Assembly: GCA_964019135.1 (NCBI GenBank)
Contig: OZ025255.1
Span: 5,642,001 to 5,706,000 of the forward strand
DNA: 64,000 bases
Direction of reading: 5' to 3'
Origin: Arenicola marina
Lineage: Eukaryota; Annelida; Polychaeta; Arenicolidae
The stretch's first letter is position 1, and every line of letters begins with the position of its first letter. Shown here in pieces: positions 25,011-34,404 of the stretch. The translations under genes were made by a program, and so were the position numbers. The notes under the pieces were generated by a model. That model worked only from the letters and a program-made list of their open reading frames with translations. It was not told the DNA's origin and did not search any database.

Positions 25011-28000
25011 CCGTCTTTAGACAACGCGAAAAGATACGTTTTGAGGCAAAACCAAGAAAACCGATCTACTGTTTCTTTAGATTCTTATAAATAACATTTT
25101 CTTTATCCTCTACAATAAGCACAGTATATGTATGCTCATGTTCATAAATATCGTGCTGCCGCCCCTGTTTCAGTCAGACGATGTCCATGATGTATTATAA
25201 TACTGCATGAGCTCAGACAGAGGATTGTCGGGCCCGTTCTATGCCGAGCGACCCGCATTGACCACCAGCCATATTCAGGGCTCTCTATCAGCCTTAAACA
25301 GCTCAGACAGCAAGTCTCCACCAGCATGATACTCCACATGATAAACTGGAGAAATGACTTCGACATAGTATCTGACTGTGTAAACGTTAACAGTACACAC
25401 AATGCTCCAGTTAGGCCAACAAAATGAAAACTTAAAATATATCATTTCCAATAAAATTACCATGTTAAATAAAGCTGTATCAGTCAATTTGACCTGGACC
25501 CTGATGACGCGTGTAACATGCGCAGGTCAGCTCCCCAGACTGCCATGGCATAGACTACCATCACAGACATGGAAGGGACTGAGCAGAGGTGGCGTCCTGG
25601 CACCATAAGTTCAAAACCGCTGAATACTTCGCCCTCAAATTGGACATTAGCATTGAGCTGGGCGACGTAATGGCCACGGGCCACGCCAGCGAACAGTGCA
25701 TACCACCGGGGAGTGCCGCCATCTGGCGGCGAACGAACGAGATACTTGGATACTTTGACCGGATATCTTGTTGGGTACACATGAATACATAGGATGAATG
25801 AACATACCGTAATCCGTATATTATATATATGGTAGGAGTAACGACATATCGATAAGGGGGGAGGGGGGGGGGGGCGGGGTAGATGTGAGGTCCAGGGTTG
25901 ACCCATGGCAATGTAAACACCAGAGTATTCTGGATCCGCGCAGCACGCCAGACTTATGAGTCATAAACTGCTACCTGTTCAGCTTTCTCTCCACAGTGTT
26001 TAGAGAGTACCCCGACGAGGGGCAGGAGGGGGTGTCCGGGGGGAGGGGATGGCGGGGGCGAAATGTGAGGAACGGAGTGACGGAGGGACTCCCGAGTCAA
26101 GGGTGGTAAGGTCAAGGCCGCCTTGAGAGGTTCGTCTGGGGACACTTGCCTTCCTGCCTTGTATTTGGGTGGGGTTGGGGGGGGGGGTGGCGGAAGAGAG
26201 ACAGAGAGAGAGAGAGCCGAGTTGCACCTAGGCACCTAGCCCCACCCCACCCCCCCCCCCCCCCGCCGGCAGTGCAAGCGCAATACAAAGAGATGCAAGT
26301 GAGGAAATTGGGCTAATTTGAGAGAAAAAACAGCCGTAATGGCTACCGTCACCGTCTCCGATTGCCCGCCATAATCTGAGTTCTGTGGATAAAAAGGACG
26401 CCGGATTGTATCAGTATGTGTCAGTGCGTGTATTATTCACGGCGTGGGGGAGTGGGGAGGGTGATGAGGGGGGCGGGGGGGTACAGGGGGGTTTCCGCCC
26501 AGACCTCGGACGACCAGAGATTGGAACAACTTTGTCCGGACGACTCACAGACACAAGTGGCGCCCTCTCTCGCCTGTAGATTATGAACTATATGCCACTA
26601 CGATACTTACCCCACAAAAACGCATGACTCACCAGAACTGAATGCTTTGTGCAAATATTCCAAGCCACTTCATATATCAGGTATGAAGGTATGCCATTCA
26701 CAAAATGTCGCCAATGACCATGGTGCTAATTAGCCTGTTCCCCCTGTGCACTGGGACACACATTACTCAGCCATATTCTTTATCCAACAATTACAACATT
26801 GCACAACAACAGCATCAATTTGACTTCGATCATTTATTTTGTCTCATTCATTAAATTTTAATCTTGTTTGACAAGATCACACATTCATACATTATAATTA
26901 TAATCAAATATGTACAACATTAAGTCGGCCATTTGCATTTTCAGTTTGACGGTTTCGTACAAGCCCCAGTACCGGATACCCAACAGCCCCCCCCCCCCAC
27001 CCCCTGCGCCAATCAAACATAAAAGCAAGATGTATCATAAAGAACAAATATTTAAAAATGAAATGAGCCACAATTAGAAACGAAACGAATTAGTGGTCGG
27101 ATGGTACAGACTGACAGATAGGTAGACATGACCGATTGCACCCTCGACCGTCACAACTGCGGTCAGCAGCGTTCGAAATCTAACGTTTGGGGAAAGCACA
27201 CAGCTACTGAAAACAGTGGCTCACAGACCGCAAGGAAAATGTGACGTCACATAATGACGTGAAGAGACAGTTTACTGGCTACGCCATATCGGAACTAAAG
27301 CAGCCAACTTTATAATGGGAATGTCACTGGCACAATGAATGTCAGACCTTGCTTTATGTCATAATTCAGACACGTTTCTCGACAATTTAATTAATTTGAG
27401 GTTCCGTGTTAATACAAGCGATACGCGTCCGACAACCTGAGCAACTAAACACCGGAAAAAACATAAGAAAATGTGCTCAATAATGCATTTCAAATGTCCC
27501 CAAATAAATAACAATATTACAGCCAACAAATATATAAAAAGTAAGTCAAATACCCCAAAAAATACGAAGAAAAGCGACACCACAATATTTTACAAGGGAG
27601 TCCTCAACAAAAAGCTACCCCCGCGCGAACAACCTACTGCAATGCCCCGTGGAGACCAGGAACCAAGATGACAGGCGACTGATTGGATAAGGTTGTACTG
27701 CAATGACTGTCAACACTGTTTCACGCCTATCCAACAGCCACACCGCAAAACGCCCACTGATGAAACAGTAAAATCGAATATTGCAAGTATCTCTACCCGA
27801 ACCCTGTATATAAACATTGTGAAAGTATTTACCTAAATGTCTAGGTTTACAACATTATCAGTTTTTTTTTCAGGGTCTTAGTATTGACCTTGAAATGAAA
27901 GTATATTATTGAAATAGTAAAACTAATTGAACTAACTCTGGGGGGAAACAGATTTTGGGAAATGGATAGAGAATCGATGGATACAGAATTATAGACTCAA

Positions 28001-28306
28001 GTTTCCAGGGTTTTTGATAAGCAAATGAGGCATACCACGTGATATATCTCGGCCATGGTTCTAACTGGATAATAGTTCAAAGCAGTTGCCAAGAAAACAT
28101 GTGCTTAATTAACATCGAAGCGCAGAAGAAATAGCGCATGTGAAGCTGATACTACAAGAGATTAAGGTCAATGGCAAGGTCATAAGACAAATAACATTCC
28201 CAGGTATCCCACGGATATGACGTCATAATCACAGAACGAATGTTAACAAGCTTTGCATAGAGCTGTTTGGGTTTCTTTGCATAAGAGTTCAATGTCAACA
28301 TGCTAC

Positions 28307-28320
28307 GTTGCTATGGTAAC
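28307..28320. promoter_or_regulatory. X-box-like (RFX) palindromic site
   Basis: GTTGCTATGGTAAC matches the RFX X-box pattern GTnRCC-N2-RGYAAC with one permitted pyrimidine change at the sixth base. It lies on the 3' side of the GAS1-like gene. RFX factors control ciliary genes in animals. Function at this spot is inferred from sequence alone. Confidence 0.35.
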
Positions 28321-28482
28321 CACAACCGGTAGGTCCACTGCAAGTTGACGGCTGCTAATTAGTAGCTTTACAAAACAAAGAATAACAATAATGCCAAAGA
28401 GTTGACTTACCCACAAGACGCAAGTCTATCACGATTGACTTACGGCACGCATACTAAGCATGATAATCAATCTAACTGGATG

Positions 28483-28491
28483 GGTAGACCT
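28483..28491. repeat. Target-site duplication, left copy
   Basis: GGTAGACCT directly precedes the foldback element and is repeated exactly at 29096-29104, right after its other end. Removing the element and one copy leaves a continuous presumed empty site. Confidence 0.9.
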
Positions 28492-28750
28492 TAGCCCTGG
28501 TACATGCCTCTCTGACCACGCCCGTAAACGGAGCTAGGGTGAGAGCCATGCCGCTGACACGGCCGAAAACAAGAAATCGGCAGAAATCGCGGACCGGTGG
28601 CTCAAGTTGAAGTTCATAACAGAATAAATATACAGTGCCTACCCGACAATGTGCGCCACGACGTTCCTAAAGCTTTTTGGACTTTCGTCGCACTTTCATT
28701 TCTTTGCTTGGTAATGTATTTTCTTGTAATCCAGACAATTTATTTCACCT
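28492..28750 (+). repeat. Left terminal inverted repeat of the foldback element
   Basis: This arm pairs base for base with 28837-29095 read in reverse complement. It runs from TAGCCCTGG to TTTATTTCACCT. On its forward strand it carries AATAAA in CAGAATAAATATACAG. Confidence 0.93.
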
Positions 28751-28836
28751 AAATAAACAAACGCCGCCTGGCAGCGAGTGCTCACGCTAAGATTGTTTAC
28801 TTCCGGCGAGCGGCGGAGGATTCAAAACGAAGCGAG

Positions 28837-29095
28837 AGGTGAAATAAATTGTCTGGATTACAAGAAAATACATTACCAAGCAAAGAAATGAAAGTGCGAC
28901 GAAAGTCCAAAAAGCTTTAGGAACGTCGTGGCGCACATTGTCGGGTAGGCACTGTATATTTATTCTGTTATGAACTTCAACTTGAGCCACCGGTCCGCGA
29001 TTTCTGCCGATTTCTTGTTTTCGGCCGAGTCAGCGGCATGGCTCTCACCCTAGCTCCGTTTACGGGCGTGGTAAGAGAGGCATGTACCAGGGCTA
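28837..29095 (-). repeat. Right terminal inverted repeat of the foldback element
   Basis: Reverse complement of the left arm with about two mismatches and no indel. Read on the minus strand, the strand of the GAS1-like gene, it contains AATAAA at 28959-28964. Confidence 0.93.
28959..28964 (-). promoter_or_regulatory. Candidate poly(A) signal for the GAS1-like gene, inside the transposon arm
   Basis: TTTATT on the plus strand is AATAAA on the minus strand, about 315 bases after the GAS1-like stop codon. I saw no other AATAAA on the minus strand between the stop and this site. Use as a real 3' end is inferred. Confidence 0.4.
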
Positions 29096-29104
29096 GGTAG
29101 ACCT
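29096..29104. repeat. Target-site duplication, right copy
   Basis: GGTAGACCT, identical to 28483-28491, abuts the right end of the foldback element. Confidence 0.9.
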
Positions 29105-29278
29105 GTCAACTGATTTAAATCGAATGTGAATTGATGATTATTCGATAAATACATGGGCCGAAGCGATATTCTCTATCTACTGTCAGAAGAGAACCAAAGT
29201 TGATGAAGTCATGAGTATGAAATGGCGTTGCAATGTACCGTCAGCTTCACCGTATAGCTTACCCCATATGTCACGCGG

Positions 29279-30361
29279 CTACAAGTGAGATGTAAGCAGT
29301 AAAGATATGAGAACGACAAGCGGGAGTGTCAAGGGTATCCGAGTGTTGGCGGTGACTGTATGGCTGGCGCCACTGTGGAGGGAGGAACCCACAACACTGA
29401 TCTCTATCTGGGGGTTACACCCCCGCCCGTTGTCCGTTATGGAATTGTCATCGAGCGGCGGTGAGTCGCCGTCACCGTCCGCGGAGTCATCGCGCTCGTG
29501 GTCATGGCCACCCGGGTGGCGCATGCGCGGCGTGGTAGTCACATGATGGGACGAACCAGCGCCCCCGTGCGGCTCCCGATGGAAGCAGAGCCTGGCCATG
29601 TGCGTCCGTTCGCGCGAGCAATCCATGACGTCATCACCGTCGCAGTAACAGTTGCGCAACTTGTTGGCCTTGCGTTGCCGGAAGAGGATGTTGAGGCTGT
29701 TGTTGCAGCGAGCGGGGCAGCCCTCTCCGCGGAACATCCGCTTGCAATGGCGGTCGTAGAACTCGAAGGCCTTGAGGCACTCCGTGTCCGCCACGCACAC
29801 CGAGGCCGCCAGGTCACAGCTGATGCGCGTGACGTCATCGTTGACGTCATGGAGGGCGGCCTGCACCTCTCGATGACAGATCTCGATGCGGGTCTTCTGC
29901 TGGAGGCAGAACTCCTCGTCCTCGCAGTCGCAGTTGACGAAGTCCTCGCCGCCCTGCTCCTCGCTGGTCAGCAGCATGATGAGGGCCTTGGCGCACTCCG
30001 GCGCGCAGTGGTCCACGGCCCCGTTGGTCACCAGCGTGCAGTGCGTCCAGTAGTTCTGTAGCGCCAGGCGGCACCCGTCCCGCGTGAAGCACCGGTTCTG
30101 CACCCCCTGACACAACTCCCCGCTCACCCCGGACACCATCACCGACACGGCGCTCAACACCGTCCACAGCGCCAACCACGACGTCAACGACTTCCACTCC
30201 ACGTATCCACGGCAACCTTGCAACCGTCGCCAAGGCAACGGCTGTTGCCCGGGCGATGATGACGCCAGCGATGCCGGCGCCGTGCGAAGTAATGTCCCTA
30301 GCAACCGTGTGCGCGCGGCGACCACCCTAGCAACGACAATGCGCTGATCGCCGAATGTCAT
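29279..30361 (-). CDS. gas1: GAS1-like GDNF/GAS1-domain protein, GPI-anchored (single exon as read)
   Basis: The 360-residue protein has two GDNF/GAS1 domains, each with ten cysteines in matching spacing: C84, 91, 97, 108, 119, 123, 144, 146, 152, 162, and C182, 189, 195, 206, 215, 219, 238, 240, 248, 259. The CDC and CYC pairs and the end of domain two, HMARLCF, resemble vertebrate GAS1; GFR-alpha receptors usually have three domains. A hydrophobic stretch at about 59-77 looks like a signal peptide. An acidic linker (about 288-311) and a hydrophobic C-terminus (343-358) suggest a GPI anchor. One N-glycosylation site is at N220. In vertebrates GAS1 is a Hedgehog co-receptor at the cell surface; that role here is inferred. 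The ATG at 30361 has A at -3. It leaves about 55 Arg-rich residues before the signal core, and no other Met precedes the core, so the start may lie in an upstream exon. Confidence 0.9.
   Translation of the reverse strand: MTFGDQRIVVARVVAARTRLLGTLLRTAPASLASSSPGQQPLPWRRLQGCRGYVEWKSLTSWLALWTVLSAVSVMVSGVSGELCQGVQNRCFTRDGCRLALQNYWTHCTLVTNGAVDHCAPECAKALIMLLTSEEQGGEDFVNCDCEDEEFCLQQKTRIEICHREVQAALHDVNDDVTRISCDLAASVCVADTECLKAFEFYDRHCKRMFRGEGCPARCNNSLNILFRQRKANKLRNCYCDGDDVMDCSRERTHMARLCFHREPHGGAGSSHHVTTTPRMRHPGGHDHERDDSADGDGDSPPLDDNSITDNGRGCNPQIEISVVGSSLHSGASHTVTANTRIPLTLPLVVLISLLLTSHL
29626..29633. promoter_or_regulatory. Perfect TGACGTCA palindrome inside the GAS1-like coding region
   Basis: Full CRE palindrome formed by the Asp-Asp-Val-Met codons. 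Two more lie at 29830-29837 and 29842-29849. CREB/ATF proteins bind this sequence in animals. Here codon choice may explain it. Confidence 0.3.
29830..29849. promoter_or_regulatory. Pair of TGACGTCA palindromes 12 bases apart, in coding sequence
   Basis: Both copies are perfect eight-base palindromes, 29830-29837 and 29842-29849. They are encoded by His-Asp-Val-Asn-Asp-Asp-Val-Thr. The 12-base spacing is close to one helical turn. Regulatory use is unproven. Confidence 0.3.
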
Positions 30362-30394
30362 TCTCCCATTGGTCGAGACTGGGGCTAAGAAGTG
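30362..30394 (-). promoter_or_regulatory. Possible splice acceptor and CCAAT sequence just upstream of the GAS1-like ATG
   Basis: On the minus strand CTCACTTCTTAGCCCCAG ends at about 30378, like a branch site and 3' splice site. The frame stays open from there into the ATG. CCAAT (minus strand, 30368-30372) lies only seven bases from the ATG. If this acceptor is used, translation starts in an exon further upstream. If the CCAAT is a promoter element, the start of transcription would fall inside the present reading frame. Both are weak single-site signals. Confidence 0.3.
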
Positions 30395-30507
30395 AGTCCC
30401 TGTCCGCTAGGTCCTCCTCCCTCGCTGGCCACGGCCAACCCCAGGCTGCTGCTGCGCATGCGTGTTCCCGCTAACGGTCATCGACGAGAAAGTTTGGGTC
30501 CCGTCCT

Positions 30508-30625
30508 CAGCTAGGAGGCAGGAGGCGTGGCCCACCCCAGCCTGGGGGCCAGGGGGAAGGGCTGTCTCAGCCAGGCGCCAAGGGGTTGGCCCTCCCCAGC
30601 CGGGGGTTTTGGGGCAGGTCTACCT
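30508..30625. repeat. Diverged tandem duplication of about 59 bp, G-rich
   Basis: Two imperfect copies begin TCAGCTAGGAGGCAGG and TCAGCCAGGCGCCAAGG and both continue through CCCCAGCC and a G-run. It lies in the 5' flank of the GAS1-like gene. Confidence 0.5.
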
Positions 30626-30930
30626 GCCTGCCTCAGGACGACGTATTGTGTCGGCCTCACCGGCTCCTCTGCAGCAGCAGCTGCCCGTCAGCAATCTGTC
30701 GGGAAGAGAAAGACAGTCCAATTACCATAAATCAACAACGAGAAAAGATGTCACGTAGTGTGTATGGTACACACCCCATAGGCGACACACTGACGTAAGA
30801 CAGACATTGTCATTGACTTGGCTATGGCTCTCGTGGCAATCATCCCAGAAACCTTAACAACAGGGACATTATTTCACTGCTCATCCAACGAACAATCAAT
30901 CGTAGACCCGTGGCCTATTTTACGTGCATG

Positions 30931-31016
30931 TTTAGCCGGCTACGGGGCTTCGTCGGCTAAAATCGCCCATCATTTACATGGTAACTTTAGCCGGCTGAGC
31001 CGTGTAGTCGGCTAAA
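30931..31016. repeat. Twin 31-bp imperfect palindromes, 55 bp apart
   Basis: Both units (30931-30961 and 30986-31016) start TTTAGCCGGCT and end CGGCTAAA, so the outer eight bases pair. The middles differ (ACGGGGCTTCGT versus GAGCCGTGTAGT). A 24-base spacer separates them. They could be a small dispersed element or a duplicated protein-binding palindrome. Confidence 0.65.
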
Positions 31017-31959
31017 CTGCGTTCGGGAAATCCGCTACAGATCTACCAATGGAACATTATACATTTTAAACTTGTAAATACTAAATATTAGACATAATTT
31101 ATCATGTACACACATTCAGCGAAGACTAATGCCTTCAGATGACCAGTTGATTCAACCCTTCTGACGGGTGGACACCCATTTGTTGCCAATGACATTGACA
31201 TAGCAAGGACCCAGGCTGGACCACAAAGGGGGCACAATGCTACTACAAATGACCCTCAACCTCCGGCCCTAAAAAACCGGCGCCCAGGGTAAAAAACTCG
31301 TTACTTTCAGAAACAGACGCGCAAATCTGGGCTAAAGTTGGCCTCACAACTTAATGTATATTACAGTAATATGATCCAGTGTCGAGTGCAACCGCTAAAC
31401 ACGCGAGTATGAGGGAGGGGTAAGGGAGAGGGGGGAGGGGGGGGGGGGCAGTGCGACGAAATGGGGAGGGGGAGGGGGAGAAGTTGACGCTTTGCTGTTT
31501 CGCCGCTGTGGCTGAGGTTCGCAAAGTGGGGGGAGAACATTGACAACAGGGGCCACTACCGGCCTGTCACTCCCACTAAAGAATATCTCACTTTTTATGT
31601 GCCCTGTCAAACCCAGCCATGCGCTACAAGGGCAACGGACTCATTTCTTTTTCTTTTCAACTGAAGCCTAAGCTTTTGCTTATGTATATGATATACATCA
31701 CTCATATGGAGAGTCCGCGGGAAGCCGTGTTGTGTAGCTCTGGTGGGTGGAGTGAGGCGTGTGGGTGTGCGGGGGCGGCAGGGGGTGGGGGGCGGGTAGA
31801 AGCGTACGGAGGGCGAGAAGGGTAGTAGGTGGGCTGGGGTTTTACACGGGGGGGGGGGGCTCACTGAGAATCTTTACATCCCAGCAACGTATAGAACACG
31901 AGAAGATACCTATAACCGAAGATGAAGGCGAACGATAATAAAGGAGAAAACCACACCCG

Positions 31960-32045
31960 CGTGCTGGCTGTGGAGTTGTGTGGCGTGCCGTGCCTGTAAC
32001 AGCGTGCTGGCTGTGGAGTTGTGTGGCGTGCCGTGCCTGTAACAG
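31960..32045. repeat. Perfect 43-bp direct duplication
   Basis: Two adjacent copies begin GCGTGCTGGCTGTGGAGTTG and end GCCTGTAACA, with no difference I can see. This looks like a nascent minisatellite. Confidence 0.9.
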
Positions 32046-32547
32046 CGCGGGTCCACGGCGAGCGAGCAGCCCGCTCCAGTAACTAACATTACGGGCAGCT
32101 ATTGCAATAAATCATCTCGCTGGAAGAAGAAGTGCAAGCCGCTACCCGGGCATTGAGCATTCCACGGGCCCTATGGTCGGACCCATGACTGCACACCGGT
32201 CGCCGCGCAGCATGCACCCACGCCAAAACAAATCCAGAGTTACCCCACAGCTTGGGGTGTGCACGGCGGCACCTTCTAGTCCACAAAGTGCTCGACACGT
32301 GTGAACAACAATATCAAAGCCATACAACACCAAACTCACGTCGTCGTCGCTGTGAGATTTCATGGCCACTCAAAAAGTGTCGCTGCCTTAGTCAGGCTGA
32401 ATGTATCCTTGGTAGAAGTTTCAAAGTTATGATCCATAATTCAAATGAGAACTCGTGGCCACTGCGAATGTCTTTATTCGTGCAGAATGTTTCCCTCGCT
32501 GGCATATCCAACTGGTATCCTGTTGGCCCTTTCAGCCAACGTATACG

Positions 32548-32632
32548 CTACGCCACAAAATACTACGGTACAGCGTACTACGTCACATGTACTACGCTAA
32601 AAGACACTACCCACCATGTACTACGCCACAAG
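32548..32632. repeat. Irregular TACTACG repeat
   Basis: TACTACG occurs at 32561, 32576, 32590 and 32619, with a related GCTACGCCACA before the first and TACGCCACA at the last. Spacings are about 14, 15 and 29 bases. Confidence 0.5.
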
Positions 32633-33854
32633 GGAGGCCTGTGCGGGAGAAGCTGAATAATCCTCATGGATGTAATATATGGCCCCTAGCGGAGTCACGT
32701 AACTTGTGTTTGTTAATAAGCTCTCCGGCAGAACAATAACGTGACACGTTTCTCACAATGGAGACCGTTGACGGAGTTCCCTGTAGTGGTGGAGTGGCCG
32801 CTTGGGGAGGACGCCCTCCTGGGTGTTGTCACGCGGGTGTCCCACCAGTGGGCCTCCGCCATCTCACCCCTCGCCTCACCAGCCGGTCGCCAGGTAGAGC
32901 GCCTCGCTCACTGTCCGCCCGCCTGGCTGCCTCGCTCTCTGCCTGCCTTGTGCCGCGGTACCAGCCACTGACACGCTATGTTTCCAGCTGTAGTAACCAG
33001 CAATGTGGCTTTAGCACTTGGCCTCCCGAGCGGGCAATCCATGCCCCCCCCCCCTCCCCGGGGACTCTCTCAGGAGGGATGGTCGGGGGTGGGAGGGGGA
33101 GGATGAGGCGTGTAGGCGGCTGGTGTGAATCAAGCGCCGCTTCTCGTGGCGCCATAGACAGGTAGCGCGCTGCCTTTGATCCCTCCCCACCGCTTGCCAA
33201 TTCACCTGGGCAGAGCGCCACTAACCCCGCCCCCCCCCTCCCCACACACACCCAACCAACGCCACCAGCACAATCCCAAACTCCGCCACCCTCTACACCT
33301 ACCCCCACCCCGGCTGCACACTCACACACACACACACACCCCGATCATGATTTCAGAGGGGAAGACAGACGCAGCCACGGCAACAACTTGGAAACAGCAA
33401 GCCAAAGTTTTTTCCCCTCTTTCTCCTCACTCCCAACTGTCCAAGATTCTTGACACGAGCCATAAAGTTGCCTTTTTCCCCGGCAAATGCCCATCCCCAC
33501 CCCCACCCATCTCCATTTCCACCCCCTCCCCCCAGCACACTACCCGCTTATCGAGATCAGTTGGGAGAGCATGAACATCGCAATTACCTGGTGTCGGGTC
33601 CTGTCTACATCGAGCAGACTCCATCCTACCCCTCCCTGCCTCCACCATGCCCCAGTGGATCGTCTTCCCACCCCCCATCCCTCCACCCCCCACCCGCCAG
33701 TGTCTATCATCGCCATGGCTCCGCACTACAGCCATAATAGTGGCCGAGGAAATAGTTCTTTTCATCGGCGTGAATATCGTCCCGTGGCGAATCCCCGGCT
33801 GTTGATATATTGCATAGCGCGGAAGACTGAAATGCCAGACTCGGATCCACAGCC

Positions 33855-33868
33855 GTTACCCTGGTAAC
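33855..33868. promoter_or_regulatory. Perfect palindromic X-box (RFX) sequence
   Basis: GTTACCCTGGTAAC fits the X-box pattern GTnRCC-N2-RGYAAC at every fixed position. It lies about 3.5 kb on the 5' side of the GAS1-like start. A distal enhancer role is speculation. Confidence 0.4.
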
Positions 33869-34404
33869 CAGTTTCATTTACCGGTTGGTTAGCAAGCTAC
33901 CATGCACAGGTATCCCCTATGCCATCCTTCTTCGCATGAGAAGTGTTTCGTTATAGGAAATATCAGACTGTTTGCAAGATATATCCGCCTGAAGGCAGGC
34001 AACTTGCACCTCTCACAGAGGTATACAGTGCGATTCGGACTTGACCTGAGTAAACAAACAACCAATAGTCCTATATATTGGTCGACTTGTAGAAATAATA
34101 TCAGGTGAAAGATGCAACTGGGGTCATCGAAGGGCGAGTGTAGGAGATTGTGTGGGGAGGGGGTGCAATAGTACATTCCATAAGTTGTATGGACATAGCG
34201 ACAACACTCTGCGAAAGATATTTTTCACTCATGGCCACGTGGCAAGCTGAAGATATATGGACAGTACCGGACCAGTGACGTTTCCGGTTGGAACCAGCCT
34301 CGTGAAGTCTCGACACAGTGGCTCCACGTGCTCACTCCCCGAGGCTCCAGTGACGTTCCCATGGAAACTCGATCACTCTCTGGGATTCTGCGGTCTGTTA
34401 CGCA

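Larger units (their letters stand above)
23480..28482. other. Mostly single-copy DNA downstream of the GAS1-like gene
   Basis: This 5-kb stretch has no recognisable exon, RNA gene or transposon by eye. It contains poly-C/poly-G runs (near 23783, 24740, 25860, 26170, 26255 and 26989), a G/A-rich tract (described separately), perfect TGACGTCA palindromes near 27242 and 28218, and an X-box-like site at 28307. On the minus strand GTTGGTAAGTACAG near 24210 looks like a splice donor, but I cannot attach it to an exon. Confidence 0.5.
28492..29095. mobile_element. Foldback-type non-autonomous DNA transposon with 259-bp inverted repeats
   Basis: The element is 604 bases: a left arm (28492-28750), an 86-base centre (28751-28836) and a right arm (28837-29095). 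Both arms are 259 bases, pair without gaps, and differ at about two positions by eye (near 28513 and 28559). The ends read TAGCCCTGG and CCAGGGCTA. A perfect 9-bp duplication GGTAGACCT flanks it. There is no transposase, so it depends on an autonomous partner. A 9-bp duplication with very long inverted repeats is known from foldback, Rehavkus and other Mutator-related families; assignment to that group is inference. The near identity of the arms means recent insertion or arm-to-arm conversion. Confidence 0.93.
30626..34404. other. Mostly single-copy DNA on the 5' side of the GAS1-like gene
   Basis: No gene or RNA is recognised. It holds small repeats described separately, G- or C-rich runs near 31405-31450, 31842-31859, 33042-33060 and 33225-33240, and pyrimidine-rich CCCACC stretches from about 33180 to 33340 and 33480 to 33700. 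A promoter or 5' exon of the GAS1-like gene could lie here, but I cannot place it. Confidence 0.5.

Noticed and set aside
28787-28990. A 67-codon reverse frame with a hydrophobic stretch inside the foldback element
   Set aside because: It lies in one arm and the centre of an inverted repeat, is too short for a transposase and resembles no known protein.
29498-30061. A 187-codon forward frame opposite the GAS1-like gene
   Set aside because: It is the antisense shadow of a GC-rich coding exon. The minus strand has the conserved cysteine pattern.
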